From contig NC_079880.1 of assembly GCF_029227915.1 (NCBI RefSeq), forward strand, positions 11,869,501 through 11,933,500: 64,000 nucleotides of DNA, in the 5' to 3' direction. Positions within the stretch are counted from its first letter, which is position 1, and each line of letters starts with the position of its first letter. This document shows, piece after piece, positions 50,700 to 63,111 of this stretch. The position numbers and the translations under genes were made by a program. This DNA comes from Hydractinia symbiolongicarpus (lineage: Eukaryota; Cnidaria; Hydrozoa; Anthoathecata; Hydractiniidae). A model generated the notes under the pieces. It was not told the DNA's origin. It made no database searches and worked only from the letters and a program-made list of their open reading frames with translations.

Positions 50700-50840
50700 T
50701 TTTCTTTTTCTCTAATGGTAATTCATACCAATTAAGTCTACCAGATAAAAAGTATGATGGCTGTTTCACCGGAAAGACTATCTAGTATAAATAGTCGTCG
50801 CATTTAAGTAGCATTTCATTGCAAAATTTTCTCTTTTAGT
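50700..50840 (+). repeat. Orphan inverted copy of the peptide-gene promoter
   Basis: Reverse complement of 36,110-36,250 and 46,180-46,310. It carries the ACCGGAAAGACTATCTAG block and TATAAATA at 50,786-50,793. Downstream, where exon 1 should be, the leader-coding sequence is missing. It could still initiate transcription rightward, but nothing coding is attached. Confidence 0.75.
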
Positions 50841-51099
50841 TCCGTACTGCCCTTTACCAACAATTTTAAACCTAAATGTCAAAAATTCAATGAGCAAAAA
50901 TAAACTTGAATCAACAAAGATCATTTATGTGTAGAGCTTGACACAATAATCAAAATAATGTATAGAATCATGTACAAAACTAACAATAATACAGTAATAA
51001 AGTCAGAAATAACACATCTCAAATATTTACTTCGTTGAAAATCTTTAATAATTCAATCAAAAGATATTACTGATATTACTGCTCACTGAAATGTTATTA

Positions 51100-51362
51100 T
51101 TTTTACATTACTATTGTTTCTCTTTATGTGTGTTCTACTAAGCATAAATAGCTAGCTTTAGTTTTAGCGTGTTCACAGTATTAAGTATAACAAACTGGGA
51201 CTCTTAGCTACTGTTAGCTAGCTAATGTTTAGCCTCCAATGCTTCCTCCTCATCCCATATGGCTAGCTCTAACCTATGACTTATATTGTTATTCCTCTTT
51301 TATAATTATCTACAGCTGGCTAACTTAGTTTCCAAACTTCTTTTCTTTTATGAGCACGAATT
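51100..51362 (+). repeat. Duplicated block preserving the empty transposon site
   Basis: Matches 29,570-30,560 without the 740-bp element. The insertion point reads AAGCATAAATAGCTAGC (ATAA at 51,144-51,147) where the filled copy has AAGCTTAA, the element, then TTAAATAGCTAGC. Confidence 0.7.
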
Positions 51363-51363
51363 A

Positions 51364-51389
51364 ACTTAGCGTATTATTATATAGATTAC
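51364..51389 (-). mobile_element. Short Helitron-like 5' end
   Basis: On the minus strand TCTATATAATAATACGCTAA, matching the longer 5' end at 52,636. It interrupts the block shared with 30.5 kb right after ACGAATTA, so it is a separate insertion scrap. Confidence 0.35.
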
Positions 51390-52429
51390 GCCAACAAAAA
51401 ATGATACATTTATAGCACTACAAACAGTAATGGAGTGCTATTCAAACATCAATCTAGGGATGAACAGTAAGAAAGCCAATAAAAAATTATCCTTGGTCGA
51501 ACTGTCGACCCGTAGGGACAACATCGCGCCATAGGTGCGATAAAACACAACTGGATGTTTAGGGGTACTGTTGGCCCCCAAAAGGGTCTAGGGCAGATTC
51601 CTGGAAGCCCACGCTCTTTTACGCCCTTTAAGCATTAAAACGCCATTAAACCGACTCTCTAAGATACACGATACACTATAAGTATTCTAAGCAATTGATC
51701 GAAGAAGGGAAATAAATGAAAACATAAAAAACATTTATTTAAATGTTTATCAGCACGGTTGTACGCAGCACAACACCGTCACAATGTTTTTCACAGATTG
51801 AAAGTTAACAAAATCTTCATTTTTTTTTCTTCATATTTGGCACCAAAATAATATCTTTTCCCAGATTAAAGATTATTGAAATAATAACCAAACAAAATCT
51901 TTATTTTTAATGACATCAGCAAATATCTCATAAAAAGAAAGTATATAAGTGATAATTTAACAAAAAAGTTCCTAAAATCTAACACAAAATATCAAATGTC
52001 AAATCGCTTAAAATCCTCCCAACAAAACTTCAGACAAAATATGAAAAACAATGGCATGCAAGGTGTAAAATCTAGTTGGTAGAAGGTTACAACATTGACA
52101 GTCACAACCCAGACAGTTACGACAACAATAATAATAATTTCAGAAATAACACATCTCAAATATGTATACATCTTATTATGTTGAAAACCTTCAATATTTT
52201 AATCTGAAGTTTCGAAAAGAAAGGTTTGCAACAGCAAGCACAGATCTATGGAATAAGTTCTTTATGCATTTTAAACATTGTCTTTTCCCTAAATGCTTAT
52301 ACAACAATACAACCTGAACAATATCTAAAAGCCAAACTTAAACACAAAACACCAAAAAACAAAAAGTTAAACTTTGAAAAATAATTTATTCGGTTGCATA
52401 CCATCCTCTTCCGCAAAAATATGCACAAA

Positions 52430-52636
52430 ATGTAAAAATTAACTGGTTAACAAAATATTTTCTTCTCTAATGATCCGTACTGACTTTGATATAAACAAAG
52501 TAAACCCTCTAGCAAAATGGACATAATTTTTTCGGCGACTTAAAAGAGAATTTCGGCAACATCAAAGGAAAATGACGATATCAACTTTGCCTGTCACAGA
52601 CAGACGGACACACTTAGCGTATTATTATAGAGATTT
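52430..52636 (-). mobile_element. Helitron-like 5' terminal region
   Basis: On the minus strand it begins TCTCTATAATAATACGCTAA, followed by GTGTGTCCGTCTGTCTGTGA. TC start, TA-rich lead and CTGTCTGT run match the 5' parts of the tandem units at 9.6-10.0 kb. The extent into the element is uncertain and no 3' end was found nearby. Confidence 0.4.
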
Positions 52637-54210
52637 AAAAACTATAATAAAATGGAACCATGGATAAAACACCTTCAAACAAATCATTGATAACACTCAT
52701 CCCAATAATACGTCCCACCCACCTCGTGTTACAAACATTAAAAATGTGGACATAGTTGTGATTATTATTTCAATTTTAACCTACTTTCAGAAAATTTGAA
52801 AAGATATTTTAAGTTTGATTTGATTCATCATTCTTCAGAAATAATGTACAAAGCATGAATTACAGACAACTAAATTTAGGCAATGAGAAGAACAAGGATG
52901 TGTATAAAGCTAATCTGTTTTGTTTCAAACTGTTAGCATGACAATTATTAATTTTGACAGATAACTCGCAGCACCGTTAAAATATTGATATAACAATTCC
53001 GTATATAAATCAAGAGAAAGTTCATTTAACGTTGCTAAGATGACATAATGAAAGAGAAAAACCTGGAAGTCCTTCACTACAACAGATAAACCTTAAGAAG
53101 TCCTCTTGCAAGTTACAATGGGAAGAATTATCGTGATCACTGAGGTGTGGAGATTTACGCAGTGTATGTAGTAGATGCCCACATCATATATTTTCTAATA
53201 CCGTCAGTAGAGCCTAAAGGGAAGGGATCTAATCAAAGTTCTGCAGATAAAACTTTTTCAGCCTTAATAAGTTTCGATTTAGAATTTCCTTTGACGAAAG
53301 GGTTTCAAGTTTTGCTTTTTACAAATGGAAGAAGTCTTGTCATTAGTGCTGGATGCACCACACTGATTAACTAACGTTTGGGTTAATGAAGAAGAACAAT
53401 TTGGAGATGGTGTACATACGTTTTCTTTCGCTTTGTCTGTGATAGTTTATAACAACCTAGCTTAAAAATATTGAGCAGGATGCTTTAACGTAGCTTTACT
53501 CAAACTTAAAGAAACTAAAGGGACAAAATGGTTAGGTTTACATTGCCCAGAAGGTTTGTCATTATTGCAAAATAAAATAGATGCCGGCTGTAAACTTCTT
53601 CGAGTATAGTGAATTTTCGTGAAGCTCTATCCAAATTTAGGCTAAACACGACTCCACATTTGGCAACAACATCATGCTTTCTTCACCTTCAGAACGTCAC
53701 TGACTTTACTTTCGTTTTTGACACTCTTTCGTATTTTTAATAGCCATATATGGAGCGAATTGAATCTGCAAAATTCAGTGGCCATTAGGATACGTCTAAA
53801 ATTACCATACATGGAAGACACATGACCGTACATAGGCATAATTTTTACATGTAATCAGCGAAACAGGCTATCTGCGAAACAAAGTAGAGATTCAACACTT
53901 CTAGCCTGCAAAACAAATTGGATGCTGTTAAATCCTACGAAGACGACGTGCGAAGCCCGTGTGCCGAACCAGGGGAAGATTTGCTTGCGCGCTTGCGAAA
54001 TCCATGCACGCACGTTCGTGTGTTGGCGGGGGCGGTAGAAAAGGCGACGTGTTTGGATGGATAAAATAGGTCAGTCGATCGCAGATTCTGACATTTGTTG
54101 ACTCTTTAGAATTTTGCAAGAAAATCCATTTTACCAATTTTAAATAAGACAAATAAATCTAAATCAAGACGCACTACTTCTGTAAACATAATTTCATGCC
54201 CAAAAAAATT

Positions 54211-54414
<204 letters not shown>

Positions 54415-54479
54415 AATATTAATAATATACCATGAATATTATTTACCATGAATTATTATTAATATTATACCATGAATAG

Positions 54480-54925
54480 CTAACAAAGAAGAAATAGTAA
54501 AATTCAGGGATTATGATAAAAGTCAAATGCGCTTTCTATGTGCGAGCTGTAGAGTTATTCTGTACAATGGGCCAAAAATGGTTTTGGCGTACTTCTGCAG
54601 CGATTTTCATGCAGATATTAAATAATTCGATCAGGTAAACTGAAATATATTTGGGATATTTAAGGCCTTTTTACAACTCATAAAGCAAACGTGTATCAAT
54701 ATTTTTATTCTTGTACAACGAAGTATACATATATGAAAGGTAGTATCTAAAAATTATTTTTATTGATAAGTTCTTCCTTATCAGTTTTTCGTTAGTTCTT
54801 AAACTGAGCTGAATAAAAGGGGCGTAATAAGGGCCTGGTCCCTATACAGACAGGAATATTTATGCGTAAGTGATGAGTCTTCACGCAGTTGTATCTACAG
54901 GTTGGAAAAAAATAATCGAGGACAT
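54480..54925 (-). repeat. Block inverted relative to 39,365-39,850
   Basis: Reverse complement of the block at 39.4-39.85 kb with high identity by eye; it abuts the (AT)n tract on its left. Confidence 0.8.
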
Positions 54926-55159
54926 CATAAGGGGTCAGATAAGTAGATGAAGTGAATCCGAAAAAAAGAAATCACTAAAAATAATAATAACAAAAATGAT
55001 GTCATATCTGAAAATTATATTCCTTATTACAATTACATTTATTCTGATGTTACTCTCATTGTTTTATGTTACTCTCTAAAAAGCCCATGTCTAGCCTTGT
55101 AACATTTTTCAAAATTTTAATTCGTTAATATGCAGCACGACATATCGTTTTAATTAACG

Positions 55160-56830
55160 ATCAAAATCAACGGTCACCGAAGTGACCGTTAATTTTGAAA
55201 CTTATACCAGACCGTTTTCTGCAAAAAAGGTTCTGGATGAATGTCTTAGCTAGCTACACGGGGTGACAACAGATGTGTGTTTTTTATCTGAAGCAAAGAT
55301 TCGGTTCACTTTTGAAGCTTTCACAAAAGTTTATTTGCAAATAGAAAGTGTTGGGTTTCCTGTAGTTTATTTGACAGGGTTTCGATAAGCCGTATTCTTT
55401 GTTTTTATCTCAACTAATATTGCGGAAAAATTATTTTTCAAAAAACAATATAAAGACTGTGTGGCGCCAAGTATACCTGTGCTAAGCACTCCATCCGTAT
55501 GTAGGCTCGGTTTACCTACACTTAACTACTCAGCCTGGTTTCAATCCCGTGTTACCCCGTTGTTTCTTTAATTACTGCAATATAAAAACCGCATTTTGTC
55601 TATCTGTTTATGCACGAGAAACAATTTTTGTTACGGAAACACGAATTGCGCGTGTCAGCAAAACGTCGGGCTGCAGGTACGCAAAATAACGTGTTATTTA
55701 AAGACGGACGACCCCGTGGATATTTCTTCGGGGTCACCTACTAGTCTTTATAATAATAGCCGTTTTTGTTTAAAATTGTAGCCAAATTGTAGAAAATGGC
55801 AAACTTTATACTTTTTGTAGACAACATTATAAAATTAATAAACATGAAGAAAAATCGAGCCAATTAAATGAAATAAATCAAATCATGCATGCTTTTTTAT
55901 AAGCTAGTTTATTATAAGAACATTGAGGTTGATATTATGCTCAAAATTATTTAGAACATATTAGGAACGCACTTAGCTTGAATTCTTTTTTAAATTATTA
56001 GAACAAAAAAACGGTATTTTAGAATTACTAAGAAACAATTACATTTTTTTTTACATTTTCTAATAAGATAAGGTATACATATAATGAGTTATGAATTTTA
56101 TAAATCTTCAAGGGGTAGAAGCATTAACCCAATGAACTAATAACTTATTCTATATTTAAAATATTATACTATTTTATGATTATTCCTTTCAAAAAAATAT
56201 TGAATACCTATGGTCAAATTAAAACAATGGAAAAGTGTCAAAGGTGTCAAATGTGGATATAGTTTTCACAGTTTTTTGCTAACCCAACGCTGGATATACT
56301 AACGTAAAACTTTGTTTTTAAAAAATATTCACTTGTAGTCATTTGTAGTCACTCGTAATCATTCATAGTCACCCATACTTATTTGTATTTTGACACGTAT
56401 AACATAACATGCGATCTTATAACATTCTGCTTACGCCGTTCATGAGAATTAAAACCGAAGAAATTTTGCTCAAAGTTTAAGAATTAGGGAGAAAAATCAT
56501 GTTGACTTTAAAAATGTTTGAATTGTGGATATATGCGTTGTAAAGTTTGTGATGTAACATAATCCTTATATCGATTTAGTCAAATTTAAATAAGTTTGCT
56601 GAAGGTACGTGCGCAAACTATTCCGTAGCATGCACAGCGTAATCATAAATGCGTTATGAAGCTTCGTTGCTATGGCAACATTTCCACCTAGTAAATTATT
56701 TGTATGAAGCTTACTGTGCTGGTCTAATATATATATCGCACATATACAGCTCTTGAGATATAGTTATATTGCACTTTCGCAGGTTTTGATATTCAATCAT
56801 TCATCAATTGAATTTTAAAACAACCATTTA
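55160..56830 (+). repeat. Direct copy of 40,430-42,590
   Basis: Same order of shared words as the block at 40.4 kb, ending with AACAACCATTTATT in both copies. Internal indels account for the length difference. Confidence 0.8.
55570..55744 (+). mobile_element. Helitron-like 3' end with hairpin and CTAG
   Basis: Ends with GACGACCCCGTGGATATTTC, forming an ACCCCG and CGGGGT stem, then CTAG at 55,741-55,744 followed by T. The next bases, TCTTTATAATAATA, look like the 5' start of another unit, again a head-to-tail arrangement. The 5' boundary is uncertain. Confidence 0.45.
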
Positions 56831-57469
56831 TTTATGTTAAAAAATAGATTTTTTACAAATTTATGCCATATATATTTCACCATTTGTATGTAAATTTTTG
56901 AGGATCTAATGTGGTGGTTGATAGAATATATCTTTTTAAGTTTTTTATACTACAGAGCATAAAAATTCATTTTGCTGATGAGTTTAACTTTAAGAACCGT
57001 TTTTAGTTAAAGCGCTTTTGGTCACAAGGCCCAGAGTGTGGACAATCTTTCCTTGCTGCGCAGCCGGCATTTTGGTAGCTTTTGCAAAACATTGTCTTCT
57101 TTAGTGTTATGAATATTCAGCGATGAGGAGCAAACAAACACTTTTAATGCCTTCCTTATTGGTATAAATTATATTATCTCAAATAATTATTCAGTTGTTT
57201 TTCAGATGTAAACAAAAATTATATAACTACCAATGCGACTTAATGTATTTTGTTATTAAAATAGAACACGTGAGAATTATTTGTAATAGTGCGAACCTCT
57301 CTCCCGTGAGTCTTTGCGTCATTTCTTTAATTGTAAGAATAATAATATTTTTGAAAGTTTTTAATTGCATAGAATTGATAGAATATCAAAACTTTGTAAA
57401 CATTGAGAAGTGAAAAGAATAAAACGCTAGGAAATCTTTGGATAGTTAATAATACATTACAAAAAAGCC

Positions 57470-58441
57470 ATGGCAGAAACTTCACGGAATATATCGAATT
57501 TAATCTCGGAAATAAAAGATAATGGCCACACAAGTCATTTAATTCCAGATACAGTCTCATCAATATTGTTATCCTTGTCTATAATGTTTAATTGCTTGGG
57601 TATATATCTTCTATACCAGCTCAGAGACAGGAAAACTAAATATCAGAGAATATTACTAATATTCTTAAGCTTATCCAATATATCAATCGCTCTCTCGGAG
57701 ATCGTGTATTTGATTGGAGAATGGTCAGGGTTCGAGGAAAAAGGTTGGTACCTACGAACTTGTGATATCATCACGAATAGTTTGTTCCTCGTCTATTATC
57801 TCGTGCTCTTCATGTTAACCTTTATGCGATTGTTATCGTGTGTTATGGTTTTCAGTTATCAAAGAATTATCAAACCCAAAACCTTGGTGCTAATCTTAGG
57901 ATCGTTTTGGGTAATAGGAGCCATGACAATCATACCGTTCTTTTTTGTGAGTTTAAAGACATTTCTGGCAGTATGGTACAAGTACATTTTTCCAATTTTG
58001 GATTTCGTTGTTTTGGCAACTGTCACAGTAACGTATTCATTTGTCTCGTATGCATTGTATAAAACCGAGCAAGTAGCGCCAACCCAGGAACACCATAAAC
58101 AGTACGTGACTGTCACTTTCCTGATCATAATCAATTTCTTACTATTTGTGGTTACACCGGATATATATTTCGCATATCGGTTTACGTTTACCGACGCTGG
58201 TGGAGTGATAGAAGAAAGAGTGGTCATGACTTGCTGGCAACTAAACTATATGCTGGATCCATTGATTTATATATTTTTCCAACGTACTGTACGCGGAATG
58301 TTATATCAGAAAGCACGTTTTCTTCAATTGGGATGTAAACGTACCATATTACATGAAAGTGATGAGAGTGTGTATACTGCGACTGAAGAGAAGGTTGTTG
58401 TAGTTTATTTCAAGCGTTCTGTAGCGTACCGATCTAAATAA
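57470..58441 (+). CDS. Intronless class A-like 7TM G-protein-coupled receptor
   Basis: Plasma-membrane receptor of 323 residues in one exon. An in-frame TAG upstream supports the start. The extracellular N-terminus has N7-I-S for glycosylation. Hydrophobic spans lie at about 29-51, 60-83, 98-128, 138-161, 171-197, 211-236 and 250-270. Landmarks are N41 in TM1, C98 at the top of TM3, R120 at the end of TM3, W147 in TM4, P230 in TM6 and DPLIY (263-267) in TM7, in place of NPxxY. The DRY motif is reduced to M-R-L, TM2 has Asn (about N70) where Asp is usual, and TM6 lacks CWxP. This fits the divergent orphan receptor radiations of cnidarians. The ligand is unknown. It converges on the receptor at 60,025. 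Confidence 0.82.
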   Translation: MAETSRNISNLISEIKDNGHTSHLIPDTVSSILLSLSIMFNCLGIYLLYQLRDRKTKYQRILLIFLSLSNISIALSEIVYLIGEWSGFEEKGWYLRTCDIITNSLFLVYYLVLFMLTFMRLLSCVMVFSYQRIIKPKTLVLILGSFWVIGAMTIIPFFFVSLKTFLAVWYKYIFPILDFVVLATVTVTYSFVSYALYKTEQVAPTQEHHKQYVTVTFLIIINFLLFVVTPDIYFAYRFTFTDAGGVIEERVVMTCWQLNYMLDPLIYIFFQRTVRGMLYQKARFLQLGCKRTILHESDESVYTATEEKVVVVYFKRSVAYRSK

Positions 58442-59384
58442 CAGGTTTGGAAGACAGTCTTATTCCGTGGGCTTTTAGTCTCTCACCGGCGCTGCGCTTA
58501 TTGGTAGGTCCGTCCGATATGCAAAAAGTGACGACAGGTCCTGTTGTAGAAACTGTTTGCTTTTTTTGAAGGAAAAGGGACACGAGAGAAAAAAGGTTTT
58601 AGAATTTTATTTTACTTTTTTTGAAATACTTTGCAAAATTAAAAGTTTTAGTCAAACCTGTGCTTTGGCGGTTACGATTGAAACATGTATTAAGATGTAA
58701 TATAGATTAATTGTATGTATTAATGTGTGGTTTGTAGAACAATTTTAGAATAAATAATTTACTGTTTATCCGAGAAGCGCGCGCGAACAAGTTTTGGCGC
58801 ATTTGCATGTTCGCTAGATTCAGGAGCTACAGACTCTTAATATTTTAATACATCAAGAGAATTTAGTTTACTTGTTATTTGTTGGGAAATTTAAACTTGT
58901 GCTGAATCTAATACACCCGAACGTCATTAATATTGCTATTACAGGAAAATTATTACGCTAAAGATAGATAGAAAACTAGCACGAATCCCGACAGTGACGA
59001 AGAAAACGAGGGAGAATAAAAATATTTACCTTGAATATAAAGTAAGAGGGTATACAAGTAATACAATAATAAAAAATTCCGGTAGTGAACAAAACTGTGT
59101 GGTGAAGCATTTGGACAAAGTAAGATTTAAATAAAGAAATGATTTATTAAGAAATGATAAATTTAGCTAAAACCTTAAAGATACTTTTGCCCTTAATAGT
59201 ATTCTGCAAAAAATCATAGGCGAATAGAGTTTGGAAATAAAGCGCGCGGAAGTTAAATGACTGATAAATAAAGGCAAACGCAAAGCGATAACGAAAAGAT
59301 TTCTCTATGCTTATATTTAAACCTTACGCAAAAACACGTCTGTCACGCAAAATGGTAGCTTAGCTGCGCGAGTAGCGAGACACA

Positions 59385-59444
59385 CGCAATGCGGTATAAA
59401 AGGGACGGGCGAACCCGTGGATTTTTCCACGGTCTAATTACTAG
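59385..59444 (+). mobile_element. Helitron-like 3' end
   Basis: Perfect 6-bp hairpin CCGTGG-ATTTTT-CCACGG at 59,415-59,432, then CTAG at 59,441-59,444 followed by T. It is the cleanest copy of this terminus in the window. Confidence 0.45.
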
Positions 59445-59799
59445 TAATTAATATAGGCGCCAGCTAAATAATCAACTGAGGAATCCAAAATGCGAGAATG
59501 TTGACGTATTTTTTTCTTATGGCTGATAGCAACCCTATAATCAGACAATTGTGAAATTCGATCACCCTATGACTTAAATTAAATGAGTTGTATGGTAGGC
59601 CCACGCAATGGGATAATGTCACCAATAGAGATTCAACTTTTCACCGTTCTGCATATCAATTTATCAATGGATACACAGAAACACGAAACCTAAGGTCAAA
59701 AGGAGAGATGCATTGCGTTATAGAGGCGTCGTTCTCATATGAAGCTGTCGGTCAATATCTGATCAAGATAATTAATTGATATGTTATAACGAAAGATTC

Positions 59800-59868
59800 T
59801 TTTGTTAAAAATATGATCTTTCTTGTTAAAATATGATCCTTCATGTTGAAATATGATCTTTCATGTCA
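59800..59868 (+). repeat. Tandem repeat of about 22 bp, three copies
   Basis: Imperfect copies of TTGTTAAAATATGATCTTTC with small variations. Confidence 0.7.
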
Positions 59869-60024
59869 ACCCACATGAAATAAGCAGTACAGAATTAAGT
59901 TAGCATAGGTTTAGTAATAATTTTAAAATTTTTTTATTCCGACTTTCAAACAATTATTCTCTTTAAGTTTACAAAACAAAGTAAAATTTCACAATATAAT
60001 ATACACACAAATCCTAGATCTTGG

Positions 60025-63000
60025 TTAAGTTTCCAAACTAACTTGAAATTCTCCATCTTTCTGGCGATATTGACCTTTTCTTGAATCACCAGATGAACTA
60101 CCGATAGCATCACCTTTCTTTCTACGAATGATAACATACACTATCCCATTAAAAACCCCTCCTAAATTAGGTAGTGTCACTATTAACATGATGATAAAAA
60201 ACGGAACTTCTGTTGCCAGAAGCCACACGCCATACAACCCAATTGAAAACCATTGAATAAAAAAAGCTCCTACAAACAAAGTCATGTTTCTTGCGGCAAC
60301 ATGAGACGCTCGGATTACATTTGCATCTTTTCCAGGTAGGCGATGTAAATTCGCCTCCTCCTTTCGAATTAAATAAAACGTGACAATATACACGATCAAG
60401 TTCATGGTAAAGATTAGGAGCACTGGTACTGTTGTGAAATATATATTCGCCTTGTTTCCTTTTACCCCGTCGAAATAACATCTGAAACGAGAAATTTAAA
60501 AAGTAAGGAAAAGTTATACAAAAAACGGTATTTAAGAGCAATTGTAATCTAAAGGTGTGTATATATTTCAATTTTTAATTATCTTTTGGTTATTTAGCGG
60601 GTCAAAACTCTTTTTTTGAAGCTCTGATGTTATAAAATTTAATACGGTTTAAACAGATAATCATTATTATTTCGACACTGCGTTCTTTCTTATTCCCTAC
60701 CTAACAAACAACGACTCGTTAAATAACGCCACGACTTTCACATGCACATAGAAATTCACGCTTTTTACTCAGAAAAGTCTGGTAGGTGATGTATTCAGTA
60801 ATCAAGACAGAAATTCAAGTTAAGAACAACCAGTTCTTGGTTGTGATTTTCATTGCATAACCTTTGCGTAATTTTATAGCATTCAAACATCACATTTTCC
60901 TGTTTACCAGGACAAATATTTATTTTAAACAGTTTACCGCCTCAGATAAGAAATTTTGTGAATTTCTGGATGGCTGGTATGCCATATATGTCATTAATTC
61001 ACACCACTAAAAAAAGTTTTTCAACGGTATATTGAAGTGGAAACTCCTAAAGGTTATTTAACATTAGGTGTGTGTTATGAAGCCTCTTTCCTACATGTTT
61101 TATTATGAGCAAATGGCACACCATAACAAAGCTTAAGGATGCTTAAAAAAAGGACTTTTTCAGACTCCAAATATACTTATTTGAAACAAAATATTGCATT
61201 TGAATGACATTAGTAATTACAACTTAAATCTCACTACATACTGGTTAATTTAAACATAAAGAATAAAAAAGGAAACTGCTCACGAAACAATAAAACAAAA
61301 AAACTTTACAGATAGGCTTCGCATAATGCTGCTCAGTATATGCTTAAAAAAAGACCTAATTTAAGCCTATGGAAGCCTATAAATAACATGCTTGAACATG
61401 TAAAGAGCTTATGTTTTTTTTACCCAAACAACGATTGCACCAAACGTGGAGACTAACATAGGCAAAAAGGATGAAATAGAGTGATTAAGTTCGTGGGTAT
61501 AAATGTCCCATTAACTGCAAAATAGGTAAAGTTGTTAGCACATTGATAGAAATATAGATAGTTTTAGTAACGTGCGGTTTAAAATAATTTCAAGCTGAAA
61601 AACCAACTCCTTAAAGACTCAAGAAAACAGACTACCGTAAATCCACCAATAAACGCCCGAGGTGTTTATTTAATTCTTTCGATCTCGAGGGGGGCGTTTA
61701 TTAGATGGAGGCATTAATAAGAGGGGGCGGGGGGCGTTTATTTAAAATTAATTTGTGGTATAATAGTCTGTTCTGAATCTTAATCTATAGTATAATTACA
61801 ATATATCAAATGTCGACAAAAGTGTCATCTTTAGCATCCTCATTAAGAGGGGGTTGGGGGGTGGGTGGTAATTAGAAGGGGCGTCTATTTAATATTTGAA
61901 GAGGGGCGTTTATTAGAGGATTTACGGAATTACGGAAACCGTTTTGACATATATAACTTGATTTTTTATGACATTTTCCTCTTCATAGTGTTAATTGGCT
62001 TATCGCATGACGCAGCAAAAGGATATTTAAAATAATTACAGTGATTGAATAAATTTGACACACGTTCGCAAAAACGTGATTGATAATTAATCTGAAAATT
62101 AAGGAAACAATGAAACAGCAACAAGAAGAAATAACAATGCACTTAGTTGACCTTGCTTTGGCATTAATCCATGTTTACTCTTTCCCATGTTTTTTTGTTT
62201 GGTTGTTTTGTTTGTTTTGTTTTGTTTTGTTTTGTTTTGTTTTGTTTTGTTTTGTTTTGTTTTGTTTTGTTTTGTTTTGTTTTGTTTTGTTTTGTTTTGT
62301 TTTGTTTTGTTTTGTTTTGTTTTGTTTTGTTTGTTTTCATAAGGAGAATATTGGTTCTTCTTCCTTTTAACGAGTTTTATTGCCTTATATCACTTTTTTC
62401 TTTCTTTTTTCGGAGAAGAAATAATTGAGAAAAAATTTTAAACGTGATTTAAGACAATGAAGAATGCTCTGAAGTTTTTAAATTCTTTACATGTAGAAGC
62501 GTGTTTTAATTCTTTATCTATGTTTAAAAACAAATATTAATTTGTTCTAGTTTACTTGAAAAGCAATCCATTTTAGCAAACAGAAAAATTGTGACTTACG
62601 CTGCACCGTTTGGACCAATCACACTAATCCCCAACGCAATTGATGCTGCAATGAATGAGACACCAAACATCCACAACAATAATTTCCAATCATATTCCCC
62701 AAAATGTAACTTCTTTCGAAAATATACTAAGACAAATGCATTTATAGCCACAATATTCACCATCAATATCTGAGCAGTGATGAACACAATCAGATTGAAG
62801 CCGTAAAACTCGCATAGCTGTTTGGGCTTCACATGGTCCTTTGTAGTTAATATATGTATATGATCCATTGAATGACATACGTTGTACATTCCATCACAAA
62901 TTGCTATATAAACAACAAATCGTTCGCATTTTGTCCAAGAAAAAAACTTCGTAAAGCTTTGATCACGAAATGAAGCATACAAGACTAAAATTACCGACAC

Positions 63001-63111
63001 CAAACTTAGAAGTATACATACTAAAGCAGGAATGTGTATAGCATAAAACTTATGATCATCTATACCAAACAGTGGAAGATCATATCCATTTCTTTTCGCC
63101 ACCAGAGACAT
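60025..63111 (-). CDS. Two-exon 7TM receptor, cAMP-receptor/GPR157-like architecture
   Basis: Exons on the minus strand are 63111-62600 and 60481-60025. Donor GC|GTAAGT and acceptor GTTTCAG|A join in frame inside an Ala codon, giving 322 residues. An in-frame TAG lies three codons before the ATG. Hydrophobic spans are at about 23-47, 63-87, 98-130, 143-165, 185-209, 236-259 and 263-289. C100 (top of TM3) and C172 (second extracellular loop) can form the usual disulfide. Class A marks such as DRY, CWxP and NPxxY are absent. TM7 reads LPNLGGVFNGIVYVI, which recalls the cAMP-receptor/GPR157 and related groups; this assignment is tentative. The C-tail is Ser- and charge-rich. The intron falls in the second extracellular loop. 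Ligand and pathway are unknown. Confidence 0.75.
61635..61927. mobile_element. 293-bp inverted-repeat miniature element
   Basis: Ends are CCGTAAATCC-ACC-AATAAACGCCC and the reverse complement of CCGTAAATCC-TCT-AATAAACGCCC, a terminal inverted repeat of about 24 bp with two mismatches. The G-rich word GGGCGTTTATT recurs internally. No clear target-site duplication is visible, so the superfamily is undecided. It has no coding capacity. Confidence 0.65.
62204..62337 (+). repeat. (TTTTG)n microsatellite
   Basis: About 130 bases of nearly pure TTTTG, the same unit and orientation as the array at 21.2 kb, lying in an intron of the receptor gene. Frames through it are artefacts. Confidence 0.97.

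Larger units (their letters stand above)
58442..60024. other. Intergenic region between convergent receptor genes
   Basis: Contains the Helitron-like end at 59.39-59.44 kb and a short tandem repeat at 59.8 kb. A 63-codon frame at 59,588-59,779 has no recognisable domain. No supported gene. Confidence 0.6.
60482..62599 (-). other. Intron of the two-exon receptor (2,118 bp)
   Basis: Bounded by GTAAGT and TTTCAG on the minus strand. It contains the inverted-repeat element at 61,635-61,927 and the (TTTTG)n array at 62.2-62.34 kb. No nested gene. Confidence 0.75.

Noticed and set aside
53147..53374. 75-codon frame
   Set aside because: No recognised domain, no splice partner, not conserved elsewhere in the window.
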